From Planctomycetota bacterium (GTDB lineage Bacteria; Planctomycetota; SZUA-567; H5-PLA8), in NCBI GenBank assembly GCA_016200135.1, contig JACQFI010000084.1:1-64000 (forward strand): a stretch of 64,000 bases of DNA, given 5' to 3'. The notes beneath the pieces were generated by a model. That model was not told the origin of the DNA, ran no database searches, and saw nothing but the letters and a program-made list of their open reading frames with translations. Every line of letters starts with the position of its first letter. The stretch's first letter is position 1. Both the position numbers and the translations under genes were made by a program. Below, in pieces: positions 50,845-59,204 of this stretch.

Positions 50845-52488
50845 ATGAGAATTCCGCAGCAGACCTTGTTTGCGCTTACGCTCCTGGCGGGCGTGCTCCA
50901 TGCCGGAGAGACCATCGAATCCCGCCAGCCGCCCGGCGGCTTTCAAGACATCGCTTGGGAAGATACGCACGCCGGCCAGTGGCAGACGGTCGACGTGACG
51001 CAAAAAGGCCTCGCTCCCGGCGAGGAGGATCTCACAAAAAAACTGCAGGCTCTGGTGGACGGCGCACAAGGGCCGACCGTCCTCTATTTCCCAGCCGGGA
51101 CCTATCGTTTCGGGAAAATCGCCATCGGGCACGGCGATCTGATCATCAAAGGCGACGGACCCGCCAAGACGATCTTTAAAGCCACGCAGGACGGAGCCGT
51201 CTTCCTGTGGCAAGGCGTGGGCGGCTTCTACGACTACAAGTACCTCTCCGCCGAATACCAGCCCCGGCCGATCACCACGGAGGTCGCGCCGGGCGGCACA
51301 GTGTTGACGCTCGCGGACACGTCCAAGCTCAGCGCCGGCGACATGGTGCTCGTCGAGGAGGACCTCGACAAGTGGACCTACGACTCGGCGCGGCGCGGGC
51401 GCGGCGGCGTATTCCTGCTCGCCAAGGTGGAAGGCAACCAGGTCACGCTCGACTTGCCGCTGGCGCTGGGCCTGGAAAAGGTGGCGCCCGACGCCAAGAA
51501 CGCGATCCTCGCCAAATTGAAGCCCGTGCGGAACGTCGGCCTCGAAGGCGTGCGGATCGAACTCCCCGACGCGCCCGGCGACAAGGCCTCGGCGCTCTTC
51601 TTCAAGCGCGTCTGCAACGGCTACGCGAAGAACGTCGAATGCTGGAATCCGAGCCGGCATCACCTGGAAGTCGCGTACTCGCGCCGCGTGGTCGTGAGCG
51701 ACAGTTACTTCGAGGAAGCCAAGTCCAAGGGCGGCGGCGGTTACGGCTACGGCGTGCTCTTCCGCGATCTCTCCACGCTCTGCAAGGCCGAGAACAACAT
51801 CCTGAAGGACCTGCGCCACGCGATGGCAACCGAGGTCGGCTCGAATTACTGCGTGTTCGCCTACAACCTGGTGGTGGATCGCGTGCGCGACCGCTGCATG
51901 CAGCCGGGCCTCGCGGGCGACGTCGGCACCGAGAGGTGGATCAACGACAAGAAGCTCAACGGGATCAGTTCCTCGTTCATCACCGGCGATGTCGCCGCGC
52001 ACGGGAACTTTCCGCACCAGATTCTTTTCGAGGGCAATATCTTTTACGACGGCTGCGTGGACCATTCCCACCTGCGTAACGGCCCGCATTATTTCTTCCG
52101 CAACCGTCCGCTCGGCCAGCCAAAGAAATACGGCGGCTGGCAGGAAGGCTTCGGCATCGTGGTGATGGACGACAGCGACCGCCAGTTCATCGTCGGGAAC
52201 GTGCTGCTGAACGACGCGGCGATTTTTCTACAGAAGCACGAGACGGAGCGGACGTCGCTCGACACGTTCATCGCCGCCAACGTGGTCCAGGGCAAAGTAG
52301 ATTGGGGTGCGCTCGCGCCGAATACCGCGCTGCCCAAATCGCTCTACCTGAAAGCCAAGCCCGTCTTCTGGCCGAACGACCTCCCTTGGCCGGCCTTCGG
52401 CCCCGACATTCCCACCTCCGCCACGAACCGGATTCCCGCGCTGGTTCGCTGGGAAGAGCAATACAAGAAAAAGGGCCCGCGCGAATGA
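50845..52488 (+). CDS. secreted right-handed parallel beta-helix protein (pectate-lyase-like fold)
   Basis: The 547-residue protein has a signal peptide (QQTLFALTLLAGVLHAG), followed by sequence typical of beta-helix coils: VLYFPAGTYRFGKIAIGHGDLIIKGDGPAKTIFKA, VRNVGLEGVRIELP, HLEVAYSRRVVVSDSYFEEA, YCVFAYNLVVDRVRDRCMQPG and QILFEGNIFYDGCVDHSHLRNGPHYFFRN. This is the PL/GH28-like 'pectate lyase 3' fold shared by several carbohydrate-active families. Catalytic residues cannot be assigned from sequence alone. It is probably exported and acts on a polysaccharide. It is the only gene in its transcript, with a terminator upstream and about 300 bases of noncoding DNA downstream. Confidence 0.8.
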   Translation: MRIPQQTLFALTLLAGVLHAGETIESRQPPGGFQDIAWEDTHAGQWQTVDVTQKGLAPGEEDLTKKLQALVDGAQGPTVLYFPAGTYRFGKIAIGHGDLIIKGDGPAKTIFKATQDGAVFLWQGVGGFYDYKYLSAEYQPRPITTEVAPGGTVLTLADTSKLSAGDMVLVEEDLDKWTYDSARRGRGGVFLLAKVEGNQVTLDLPLALGLEKVAPDAKNAILAKLKPVRNVGLEGVRIELPDAPGDKASALFFKRVCNGYAKNVECWNPSRHHLEVAYSRRVVVSDSYFEEAKSKGGGGYGYGVLFRDLSTLCKAENNILKDLRHAMATEVGSNYCVFAYNLVVDRVRDRCMQPGLAGDVGTERWINDKKLNGISSSFITGDVAAHGNFPHQILFEGNIFYDGCVDHSHLRNGPHYFFRNRPLGQPKKYGGWQEGFGIVVMDDSDRQFIVGNVLLNDAAIFLQKHETERTSLDTFIAANVVQGKVDWGALAPNTALPKSLYLKAKPVFWPNDLPWPAFGPDIPTSATNRIPALVRWEEQYKKKGPRE

Positions 52489-52782
52489 GAACGGCTAAAA
52501 AATGAACCGCCAAGTGCGCCAAGAAACTCGAAATCCGTCTATACAGTTTTCAACCGAGCAACCATCAGGGAATTCTGTCGGTATTCAAATAGTAGCTCGC
52601 GGCCTAGTCGCAGACGCGCCACGGGACTTGGACCTCCATGGCAAGCAGACTTGAGGATTCCCCTCGTAAGACCATTCCTTAAACCAACCGCGGTAGTAAT
52701 AGCCGTTTGGAAGGCATGAGAGCCGGATGAATTCAAATAACTTTTGTTTGACTAACCAAATTATATGGCTAGAATCGTGTAG
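52489..52782. other. noncoding gap before the MarR operon
   Basis: No supported gene in 294 bases. A minus-strand frame of 65 codons (52539-52736) has no recognisable family and is not called. The last 35 bases hold the MarR promoter. Confidence 0.5.
52748..52775 (+). promoter_or_regulatory. predicted promoter of the MarR-SRPBCC-DUF3052 operon
   Basis: TTGACT (52748-52753) and TAGAAT (52770-52775) are 16 bases apart, each one mismatch from consensus. The expected start of transcription is about 7 bases on, at the GTG codon, so the message could be leaderless. A short dyad (TTTG...CAAA) overlaps the -35, a plausible self-operator. Confidence 0.65.
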
Positions 52783-53268
52783 GTGACTGGAAAACTGGTC
52801 GGACAAGTGCTTGCCGCCTATCCGAAGATCTACTTCGCTTGCCACACGCGGCACGTAGTCGATCCGAAGACGCGGGAAAGCATCAGCGCGCATCAAGCCG
52901 GAATTCTAGGTCACCTGGACACCCAGGAGCCAATGAAACTGACGATGCTGGCGGAGCACATGGGCGTGACGCTGGCGACCATGTCCTTGGGCGTGAAGCG
53001 CCTGATCGAGCGCGGGTTCGTCCGATTAGGGCGCGACCCCAAGGACCGTCGTTGCGTGGAACTAAGGCTGACGGAAGCCGGCGAACGGATGAAAGATGCC
53101 AATTCGGTACTCGATCCGGAACGTGTCGCGCGCGTGCTTGCGCGGCTTTCGCCTGACGAACGGAGCGCCGCCATTCGCGGCCTGAACCTGCTTGCGCTGT
53201 CGTCGCAAAAGGAGATCGACTCATGGACACAGACGCGCGCGGCGGGAACAAAAGGAGGCGTTCGATGA
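52783..53268 (+). CDS. MarR family transcriptional regulator
   Basis: The 161-residue protein has a winged-helix DNA-binding domain: LTMLAEHMGVTLATMSLGVKRLIERGFVRLGRDPKDRRCVELRLTEAG, the MarR signature including the wing. The N-terminus (RHVVDPKTRESISAHQAGILGHL) forms the dimerisation helices. The start is GTG. Its TGA overlaps the ATG of the next gene (ATGA), so the regulator is translated together with the SRPBCC protein. In this arrangement MarR regulators usually repress their own operon; the overlap of promoter and dyad fits that. The ligand is unknown. Confidence 0.9.
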   Translation: MTGKLVGQVLAAYPKIYFACHTRHVVDPKTRESISAHQAGILGHLDTQEPMKLTMLAEHMGVTLATMSLGVKRLIERGFVRLGRDPKDRRCVELRLTEAGERMKDANSVLDPERVARVLARLSPDERSAAIRGLNLLALSSQKEIDSWTQTRAAGTKGGVR

Positions 53269-53771
53269 TATACGTCGCATGGATCGCGGGCGCCATCGTA
53301 CTGCTGGTTACCGTCATGTACCTTACTGGAGCGCTGCTTCCGAAGAATCACGTTGCATCGGTTCGAGGCCATATTGACGGCTCTTTGGAGGATGTCTTTG
53401 CCACCCTGCGCGAGCCCGCCCGTTTCAGCGAATGGCGGCTGGACGTAAAGAGCGTCGAGGTGTTGCCTGACGAAAGCGGCCGGAAGCGCTGGATCGAGAA
53501 ATCCTCCGACGGGGACCTCGCCTTGGAGGAAGCCGAGTCCTGCGCGCCCGGCCACCTCGTCACCCGCATCGCGGACCCCGACTTGCCCTTTGGCGGCACC
53601 TGGACGTTCGAACTGTCACCTGAAAAGGGCGGAACGGCACTCACCATAACGGAACGAGGCGAGGTGCGCCCGCCCTTATTCCGCTTCATGTCGAAGTTCA
53701 TTTTCGGCCACGAGTCCACCATGAAGAAGTACATTGCCGCGTTAACCCGTAAATTCGCGAAGGGGGATTGA
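53265..53771 (+). CDS. SRPBCC (START-like) family protein with N-terminal membrane anchor
   Basis: The 168-residue protein has one N-terminal membrane segment (YVAWIAGAIVLLVTVMYLTGALL), followed by the SRPBCC domain: VRGHIDGSLEDVFATLREPARFSEWR, then KSVEVLPDESGRKRW, and a C-terminal helix KFIFGHESTMKKYIAAL. SRPBCC proteins bind hydrophobic ligands in a deep pocket. ATG 53265 is chosen because AAAGGAGG lies 6 bases before it; an earlier ATG at 53223 lies inside the MarR gene. It is translationally coupled to MarR. Its ligand may be the MarR effector, which is inference only. Confidence 0.85.
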   Translation: MIYVAWIAGAIVLLVTVMYLTGALLPKNHVASVRGHIDGSLEDVFATLREPARFSEWRLDVKSVEVLPDESGRKRWIEKSSDGDLALEEAESCAPGHLVTRIADPDLPFGGTWTFELSPEKGGTALTITERGEVRPPLFRFMSKFIFGHESTMKKYIAALTRKFAKGD

Positions 53772-53775
53772 GAGC

Positions 53776-54390
53776 ATGGGCCAGGAGCTAAATTGTTTCG
53801 TCACGTTTAATCGCCAGCGCAGCCGGGGCAAGGCGCTGCTGGAAACGCAGGAAATCCTCTTCCGGGGCGATTACCGCCTCAAGATTCCGTTGAAAGATAT
53901 CCGTCGGCTCGATGCGAAGAATGGCGAACTCAAGGTGACGTTTTCCGGCGGAACCGCCGTCTTCGAACTGGGCGAGGCGGCGGCGAAGTGGCTGCATCGC
54001 ATCCGGAATCCACGTTCGCGCGTGGAGAAACTCGGCATCAAGCCTGACCAGTGCATCAGCGTTCTGGGACTGAACGATGCCGTTTTTTTGGGCGAGTTGA
54101 AGTCAGCCACATTGAACGTCTCGTCCGGAAAAGCGGCGCCCGAGAGCGACCAGATTTTCTTTGCCGCCGCTAAAGCGCCGGAACTGAAGAAACTTGCACA
54201 ACTCAAAAAAAGCCTGGCCCCCGCCGGAGCCCTCTGGGTGCTTCGTCCCAAGGGCAGCCCCGATCTGACCGAAGCGCAGGTCCGCGAAGCCGCAAAGGAC
54301 TCGGGGCTGGTCGACGTCAAAGTCGTGGCGTTTTCAGACGCGCTCACCGCCGAGAAGCTGGTGATCCCAGTCGCAAAACGCAAGGGCTGA
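53776..54390 (+). CDS. DUF3052-like protein with N-terminal PH-like domain
   Basis: The 204-residue protein has two parts. Residues about 1-75 (SRGKALLETQEILFRGDYRLKIPLKDI...NGELKVTFSGG) look like a small PH-type beta-barrel. The C-terminal part (EKLGIKPDQCISVLG and GALWVLRPKGSPDLTEAQV...GLVDVKVVAFSD) matches the DUF3052 pattern. DUF3052 proteins have no known function. It starts 4 bases after the SRPBCC stop, as the third gene of the operon. The three likely act together, perhaps in sensing or buffering a hydrophobic compound. Confidence 0.78.
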   Translation: MGQELNCFVTFNRQRSRGKALLETQEILFRGDYRLKIPLKDIRRLDAKNGELKVTFSGGTAVFELGEAAAKWLHRIRNPRSRVEKLGIKPDQCISVLGLNDAVFLGELKSATLNVSSGKAAPESDQIFFAAAKAPELKKLAQLKKSLAPAGALWVLRPKGSPDLTEAQVREAAKDSGLVDVKVVAFSDALTAEKLVIPVAKRKG

Positions 54391-54711
54391 TCGAGAATAC
54401 TTGTTCGACGACAATTCGTGAACGATGGGCTTTCCTGGCCTTTGACACGCATCCGTGCATCGCGTAATGAAAGGGCGCCGATGTGGACGAGACCACGCAT
54501 TACCTGCGCCACTGGATCTACACCTGCGGAGAAAAAGACCCGTGTAGCGAGACCGCCTGCGCGACCAATGGGGCGTGAAGGCGGTATTGTGGCCATTCCC
54601 GATGCTGTTCCTTAGCGTGAAACAAAAGGATAACGAGAAGTGCGGCGAATACATGTTTGGGCGTAGTTTCTCTGCACTACTTTCCATTTCGCACAATCCG
54701 GAACTATCTAT
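54391..54711. other. noncoding gap after the DUF3052 gene
   Basis: No gene is supported in 321 bases. A 34-codon frame from GTG 54482 (VDETTHYLRHWIYTCGEKD...) ends in TGA near 54580; it lacks a ribosome site and is not called, though it might be a small peptide. No terminator with a T tail was seen. Confidence 0.4.
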
Positions 54712-55119
54712 ATGGGTGAATTCGAACATGTCGCAAATGACCTTCAGCAGGAAAGGAAGGTTGTATTCACTGCCCAGTCCTGCAAAAACTTTCACCAGCG
54801 CATGCTGATATGCAAACACGCGTTCGAACAGGGTGCGGTCCCGGTAAATCCGTTCAATCTGTTTGGGTACTTTCTCTACGAACTCGTTGACAGAGATTTG
54901 GTTAGAGGTGGGAATAATAACCTCTTGAAGCGATGCGACGAGCTATGGGTATACGGAGAGATTAGTGATGGCGTTCTCGCTGAAATCCACATGTTCAATA
55001 AGTCTGGCAAGCCCGTAAGGTTTTTTGATATTTCCAATCTACCGGACGAAGTAAAGGAGATACCCAAGAACGACATAGTGTTTGAGGACGACGTCAAACA
55101 GTACAGAGGCACTGTCTGA
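54712..55119 (+). CDS. nucleoside 2-deoxyribosyltransferase-like protein (DUF4406/DUF7768-like)
   Basis: The 135-residue protein resembles small deoxyribosyltransferase-fold proteins: LICKHAFEQGAVPVNPFNLFGYFL, then DLVRGGNNNLLKRCDELWVYGEISDGVLAEIHMFNKSGKPVRFFDI, with the conserved 'D.LW.YG..S.GV..E' active-site region. Such proteins may remodel nucleosides or nucleotide second messengers, or occur in phage-related loci. The codon and base use are clearly more AT-rich than the surrounding genes, suggesting acquisition from elsewhere. No ribosome site precedes the ATG, so the start is tentative. Confidence 0.7.
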   Translation: MGEFEHVANDLQQERKVVFTAQSCKNFHQRMLICKHAFEQGAVPVNPFNLFGYFLYELVDRDLVRGGNNNLLKRCDELWVYGEISDGVLAEIHMFNKSGKPVRFFDISNLPDEVKEIPKNDIVFEDDVKQYRGTV

Positions 55120-55614
55120 AGGAGTAGTCTTCTTGAACACAAATAGTTCGCTCCACATTTCTGGCAGGTTGCCTTACCACTGCGCCTCAACCCTGGAATC
55201 CGGCCAGGCGCGCATCTGAACATGGAGCCGGTGGCGGTGGTTGCCGTTGTTTCCTCTCCTTCCAAGAAAGAGATCGTATCGAAAACCGCGCCCGCCGTCC
55301 GCAAGCGTTAGATGGCCGGAATCGCACCGCTTGAACATCAAACCGCCAACAATTTCAATTCCGAATAAATTTTGGCATGTAGAGGCAGGCCAAGGGCAGA
55401 AGGCGAACGTGCATGCGCCACGAAGTGGGAAGAGATCAAGCAGGCATGGCGGAGCGCCAAGGACCGAACGTTCGACACCACCGAGGCCTGTTTCCGAACG
55501 TATACTCGCCTGGGCGGGCACCGTAACCATCCTGGGCGTCGGAACGATCCGTAGCCTCGCGTTGGCGTTGGCCACATAATGATAATTGCTCGAAAAAACG
55601 TCGCCTGAGCGTGC
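55120..55614. other. gap of 495 bases with possible decayed coding sequence
   Basis: No intact gene is supported. On the minus strand a stretch near 55150-55223 reads FRCAPGRIPGLRRSGKATCQKCGANY, which recalls the zinc-ribbon start of planctomycete-type proteins, but it lacks a normal frame. A plus-strand piece (55390-55554; KWEEIKQAWRSAKDRTFD) also looks protein-like. Stops interrupt both. Treat as a possible pseudogene relic. Confidence 0.3.
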
Positions 55615-57087
55615 TCATTTCTGGGCGCGCCCTTCCGCGGTTTCTTTCCGTATGTCGAAGCAGAAGACGCTGCCCGTATTGTTCCGGGCGAACAATTGGC
55701 CTTCCGATAGTGCCGGCGCGTGGTAAGTTCCGCCCCCGCCCGAACTTTGACCCATCCCGCCCAGCGGTGCGCGCCCCAGCATTCGAAAGGCTTTGGTATC
55801 TGCGGCAATCATCACGACGTCCGTGGTGCTCAAGAAAACCTTGCCGTCCGCGAAAAGCGGCTCGCTGTAGAGGCAATGTACGTTGGGCAGGCGGCTGATC
55901 CTGTATTTCCAGCATTCCTTCCCGGTCGCACTATCCAGACATACGATTTCTGAGCCGTCTTTGCCGAGGTTCATGAACAAACACCCCGCTCCAAGCACAG
56001 GGCTGTTGACCCATGAGCCGCGTTCGCCAGGCCACTCCCACTGTTTGGTGGCGGTCAACGCCCCGCTCTTATCGTGTTCAAAGCGCATGGCCAGAAGACC
56101 GTGTTCCACAAGCTTTGGCTTGGACGCGGCCTTTGCATCCTTTTGTGGGTCGTCGGCTTGCGGCGCTGCTTGATCGGTTGCGCGGCAGAAGTTCATGTAG
56201 GCCATGTTGTCCTGCACCGCGTTTGCGTAACCGATGAAGCCGGTCTCGCCTCCGCGAGTGTAGGACTTGTCGTTCTTGGCCGTAAGAGCCTTATCGCCCC
56301 AGCAGAGCACCTCTTTTCCTGTGGGAATGTCGAGCGCGAAATGGTCGAGAAGCAGATAGCGCTTGGTATCCACGGTAATTAGTTCAGGTTTAAGCGTGTC
56401 GTAGGCTGGCCCCATCGAGCGTTTGTATTGCCAGGCGATTTCCCCCGTTAATTTATTGGCGGCAATCAGGGTCTGTCCGCAATTGTAACCGCTGCCCACG
56501 TCGCAAAAGATCGCCAGATCGCCGGCGATGAGAACATCCGGAGCCAGCGTGGTGCCCTGATACATGCCATGCTTCTTGAGCGCGTTTTCGTCTTTGGGCC
56601 AGGTCCAGAGCAATTTGCCGTCCTGAACTGATACGCAATGCACGTTGCCACTGCCACCGCGCGCGTAAACTCTCTCTCCATCCACGGTGGGCGTATTCAT
56701 GGCTGTGTTGCCCGGTTCGAAGAAGAGCGGAATCTCGTGCGTCCACAGAATCTTCCCGTTGGTTCGGTCCAGACAGTAAAACAGCACCGGACCATCTGGT
56801 TTGTTGTTCGGAGGGTGATTCCAGCCTTTTTCGCCTTTGCGGCCCAAACAAAAGACGCGGCCGTTCGCGATGACGGTGCTGGAGTTGCCGGGTTCAAGTT
56901 TGGCTTCCCAAAGCAGTTTCGGGCCGCCTTCAGGCCATACGTCCATTAGGCCGGTTTCGGTCGAAGTGCAGTTACGTCGCGGTCCGCGATAGGAAGGCCA
57001 GTCATCCGCCCGTGCCAAGCTGCCGGAAAGAATCCACGCGGATCCCAACACTCCAACGACCGTCAGTTTGAGTTTGATCCTGGACAT
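55615..57087 (-). CDS. secreted PQQ-type beta-propeller protein
   Basis: The 490-residue protein has a signal peptide (KLTVVGVLGSAWILSGSLARA), then WPSYRGPRRNCTSTETGLMDVWPEGGPKLLWEAK, the classic start of BamB/PQQ-like propellers in Planctomycetota. Blade motifs recur: GRVFCLGRKGEKG, LDRTNGKILWTHEI, VHCVSVQDGKLLWTW, ANKLTGEIAWQY, LDSATGKECWKY. Such exported propellers may scaffold outer-membrane assembly or quinoprotein-like functions; a catalytic Asp/Ca set for PQQ could not be confirmed. GGAGG lies 8 bases before the ATG. It lies 128 bases downstream of the SBP/AraC fusion gene on the same strand, so that regulator may control it. Confidence 0.85.
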   Translation of the reverse strand: MSRIKLKLTVVGVLGSAWILSGSLARADDWPSYRGPRRNCTSTETGLMDVWPEGGPKLLWEAKLEPGNSSTVIANGRVFCLGRKGEKGWNHPPNNKPDGPVLFYCLDRTNGKILWTHEIPLFFEPGNTAMNTPTVDGERVYARGGSGNVHCVSVQDGKLLWTWPKDENALKKHGMYQGTTLAPDVLIAGDLAIFCDVGSGYNCGQTLIAANKLTGEIAWQYKRSMGPAYDTLKPELITVDTKRYLLLDHFALDIPTGKEVLCWGDKALTAKNDKSYTRGGETGFIGYANAVQDNMAYMNFCRATDQAAPQADDPQKDAKAASKPKLVEHGLLAMRFEHDKSGALTATKQWEWPGERGSWVNSPVLGAGCLFMNLGKDGSEIVCLDSATGKECWKYRISRLPNVHCLYSEPLFADGKVFLSTTDVVMIAADTKAFRMLGRAPLGGMGQSSGGGGTYHAPALSEGQLFARNNTGSVFCFDIRKETAEGRAQK

Positions 57088-57215
57088 GCTCGATTCCTCC
57101 GGTTTGTACTGCGCCAGGGATTAGTACCCCTCGGGCGCGCGGCTGGCGGAGATCAATGGTTTAGTTTTGGAAAGATGTGTATACGCTGCGGAAAGAACGG
57201 CGTGCGAGTGAGTGG

Positions 57216-58769
57216 TCAGACTTCGAGTTTACCGCTGCTTATGGTGGGCGGCCGATCTTCGATTAGCCTGCGTCGCATCTCGGTCGCACTAACCTTGTAG
57301 TACCGTTTAAAAACCTGGCAAAACACGGATGAATTCCGATATCCCAATGTCTGGGCAAGCGCTTTGATCGTGCACGTCGGGTCGGGCAGTTTCTCCCGCG
57401 CCTTTTCCATGCGTCTGCGCGTCAGCCAATCGGGGAAACTCGTGCCCGTTTCCTTTTTGAACAAGACACCGAAATACTTCGGATGCATTTGCAGGTGACG
57501 TGCGACATCTTCAACACGACGGATTCCGTTCAAACGCCCTTCCACAAAGCAAATCGCATCGCGAATTTTCTTGTGTCGGACGTCCAATCGCGCCAACGAA
57601 CCGCACAGCATCTTGATCCGATCGAGCCACACGCCGGCGCTCACATCTTCTTTCAATGCATCGGCGAATGCCGTCCATGCGAGGTCCCATTCGATCCCGT
57701 TAGGCATGGCGACGCACTCAGACGCGCCCACCACCGAAGCGGCCTGAGCATAGAAAGGTCTGCGTCGAAGAATCTCCGCATCGTGCCAGAGCGCATGCTG
57801 AGCCGGGAAAGCGTGGCCGTACGCCAACTCGATGGTTTTCGTACGCTTCGGGTCAACCAAGGTCTTCAGCAACATAACCGCCAAGTCGGGCGCCAGTGTG
57901 CCTCGCGGCACGCACCAACCCGTTCCCTTACAGAAGACCATCCGCCGCGCACGATCGACGCCCCGAGGGACTGGTCCGACAGCCAACTTTTCGAGCGTTT
58001 CCTTTGGCAGCCGCGCCAACCGGCCGGGCCATGCAAAACAGTACGCCCGATCGCCGTCAAGAAAATCTTCCAGGGAGTTTACCTGACCATCCAACCATCC
58101 ATAGGTTTTTTGAATGCGGCGCGCATATTCGAAAACGTCTTTCCATGCCTGCGAATCGGCTTCAAGTGCGGCCGCCAATGGCCCAAGGGGAACTCCGTGC
58201 GCGCCCAACAAACTGGAGAGGAACCCGATGCCTTCGTCCCAGCCTTTCTTGGGAATTTCCACGCACACGGGCCGTCCGCAGCACATCTTGGATAGAATCG
58301 GGAGTTGCCGCTCCAATTCCGCCCACGTTTCCGGCATTTTCAAGCCAAGACGTTTGAGCAAGTCACGGCGCGCGATGAGCGCATAGGGGCTGATATCTTC
58401 CGGAACCGCAAACATCTGGCCTTTAAACGAAGCAAGGTCCAACGCCTGTGGCGCAAAAGCGGACTTTTCCCTGGATGAAAACGCGCCGTCTAGCGGAGTC
58501 AGGCAACCATCGCGTGCGAAACCATGCAGAGCGCGGAAGGTGATGGGGAACAGACAGACCGGCGTCCACGGCTGCTTATGATCCCGCCTTAATAATTTAC
58601 ATTGTTCCGAGATGGACCGGTAGTCGGTGACCCATTCGTATTCTGGATAAGCCTTCTGTAAGCCCACTAATATCTTCGTCACTTCGGGAATGCTGTCCTT
58701 GTAGACCAGCACCACCATTTTCCGCTGCGCTTTCTTCGGCCATTGCATGAGCCACTGTAACCCCATCAC
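57216..58769 (-). CDS. AraC regulator fused to an ABC-type extracellular solute-binding domain
   Basis: The 517-residue protein begins with VVLVYKDSIPEVTKILVGLQKAYPEY and continues like a type II periplasmic sugar-binding protein (SBP family 1): DGCLTPLDGAFSSREKSAFAPQALDLASFKGQMFAVPEDISPYALIARRDLLKRLGLKMPETWAEL, and later LAYGHAFPAQHALW. From about 405 the AraC-type double HTH follows: GIRRVEDVARHLQMHPKYFGVLFKKETGTSF and TCTIKALAQTLGYRNSSVFCQVFKRYYKVS. No signal peptide or membrane segment is present, so the binding domain works in the cytoplasm as sensor. The first codon may be GTG 58769 or ATG 58766. It probably controls a nearby carbohydrate gene. Confidence 0.88.
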   Translation of the reverse strand: MMGLQWLMQWPKKAQRKMVVLVYKDSIPEVTKILVGLQKAYPEYEWVTDYRSISEQCKLLRRDHKQPWTPVCLFPITFRALHGFARDGCLTPLDGAFSSREKSAFAPQALDLASFKGQMFAVPEDISPYALIARRDLLKRLGLKMPETWAELERQLPILSKMCCGRPVCVEIPKKGWDEGIGFLSSLLGAHGVPLGPLAAALEADSQAWKDVFEYARRIQKTYGWLDGQVNSLEDFLDGDRAYCFAWPGRLARLPKETLEKLAVGPVPRGVDRARRMVFCKGTGWCVPRGTLAPDLAVMLLKTLVDPKRTKTIELAYGHAFPAQHALWHDAEILRRRPFYAQAASVVGASECVAMPNGIEWDLAWTAFADALKEDVSAGVWLDRIKMLCGSLARLDVRHKKIRDAICFVEGRLNGIRRVEDVARHLQMHPKYFGVLFKKETGTSFPDWLTRRRMEKAREKLPDPTCTIKALAQTLGYRNSSVFCQVFKRYYKVSATEMRRRLIEDRPPTISSGKLEV

Positions 58770-58785
58770 AAAAATGCCTTAGGGA

Positions 58786-58862
58786 TGGCGTCCCCGGCGG
58801 GATTCGAACCCACGACCTCCGGTTTAGGAAACCGGCGCTCTATCCAGCTGAGCTACGGGGAC
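58786..58862 (-). tRNA. tRNA-Arg(CCU), CCA encoded
   Basis: On the minus strand the sequence starts GTCCCCG and folds into a full cloverleaf: acceptor GTCCCCG/CGGGGAC, D arm with AGCTCAGCTGGATAGAGC, anticodon stem CCGGT/ACCGG with loop TTCCTAA (anticodon CCT), and T arm GTGGGTTCGAATCCCGC. The discriminator G and the CCA end are encoded at 58786-58789. It lies between the SBP/AraC gene and ppdK. It decodes AGG. Confidence 0.97.
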
Positions 58863-58873
58863 ACTCCGCAGAC

Positions 58874-58902
58874 ATTAAACCCAAGGCGCGGAGTCTTTTC
58901 AA
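58874..58902 (-). promoter_or_regulatory. predicted promoter of tRNA-Arg
   Basis: On the minus strand TTGAAA (58897-58902) and TTTAAT (58874-58879) are 17 bases apart, about 6 bases ahead of the mature tRNA 5' end. Confidence 0.6.
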
Positions 58903-59045
58903 GTTACGCGAACGCAGGATGCAGATAACGGCTTGCCCCTGGCCTGCTCGACTGGGACTTGGGGCGTGCGGCACAAAAACGAGCCTGGCGTTCGGCCGAA
59001 TTCGGAATTTGAGGCAGCACCGATAACCGCTCGCTCCCGCTCCAC

Positions 59046-59073
59046 TTGAAACGCCGCGCGTCCTTGCTATGAG
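59046..59073 (+). promoter_or_regulatory. possible promoter of ppdK
   Basis: TTGAAA (59046-59051) and TATGAG (59068-59073) are 16 bases apart, about 130 bases upstream of the ATG; the -10 has two mismatches. Confidence 0.35.
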
Positions 59074-59204
59074 AGTTCTTCCGCCCGTTGTTCGATTCCC
59101 CATCGCGCTGGAACCGGAGCACGCGGAAGCTCGCGAGGCATTCCGGCGCAAGGATTTGCGGGACCCTGCTCGTCCCCAAAAAGTGCTCAGAGGAGATCTT
59201 CGAG

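Noticed and set aside
58863..58899. Terminator on the plus strand beside the tRNA
   Set aside because: The hairpin (ACTCCGC/GCGGAGT) has no gene feeding into it from the left on that strand and overlaps the tRNA promoter.
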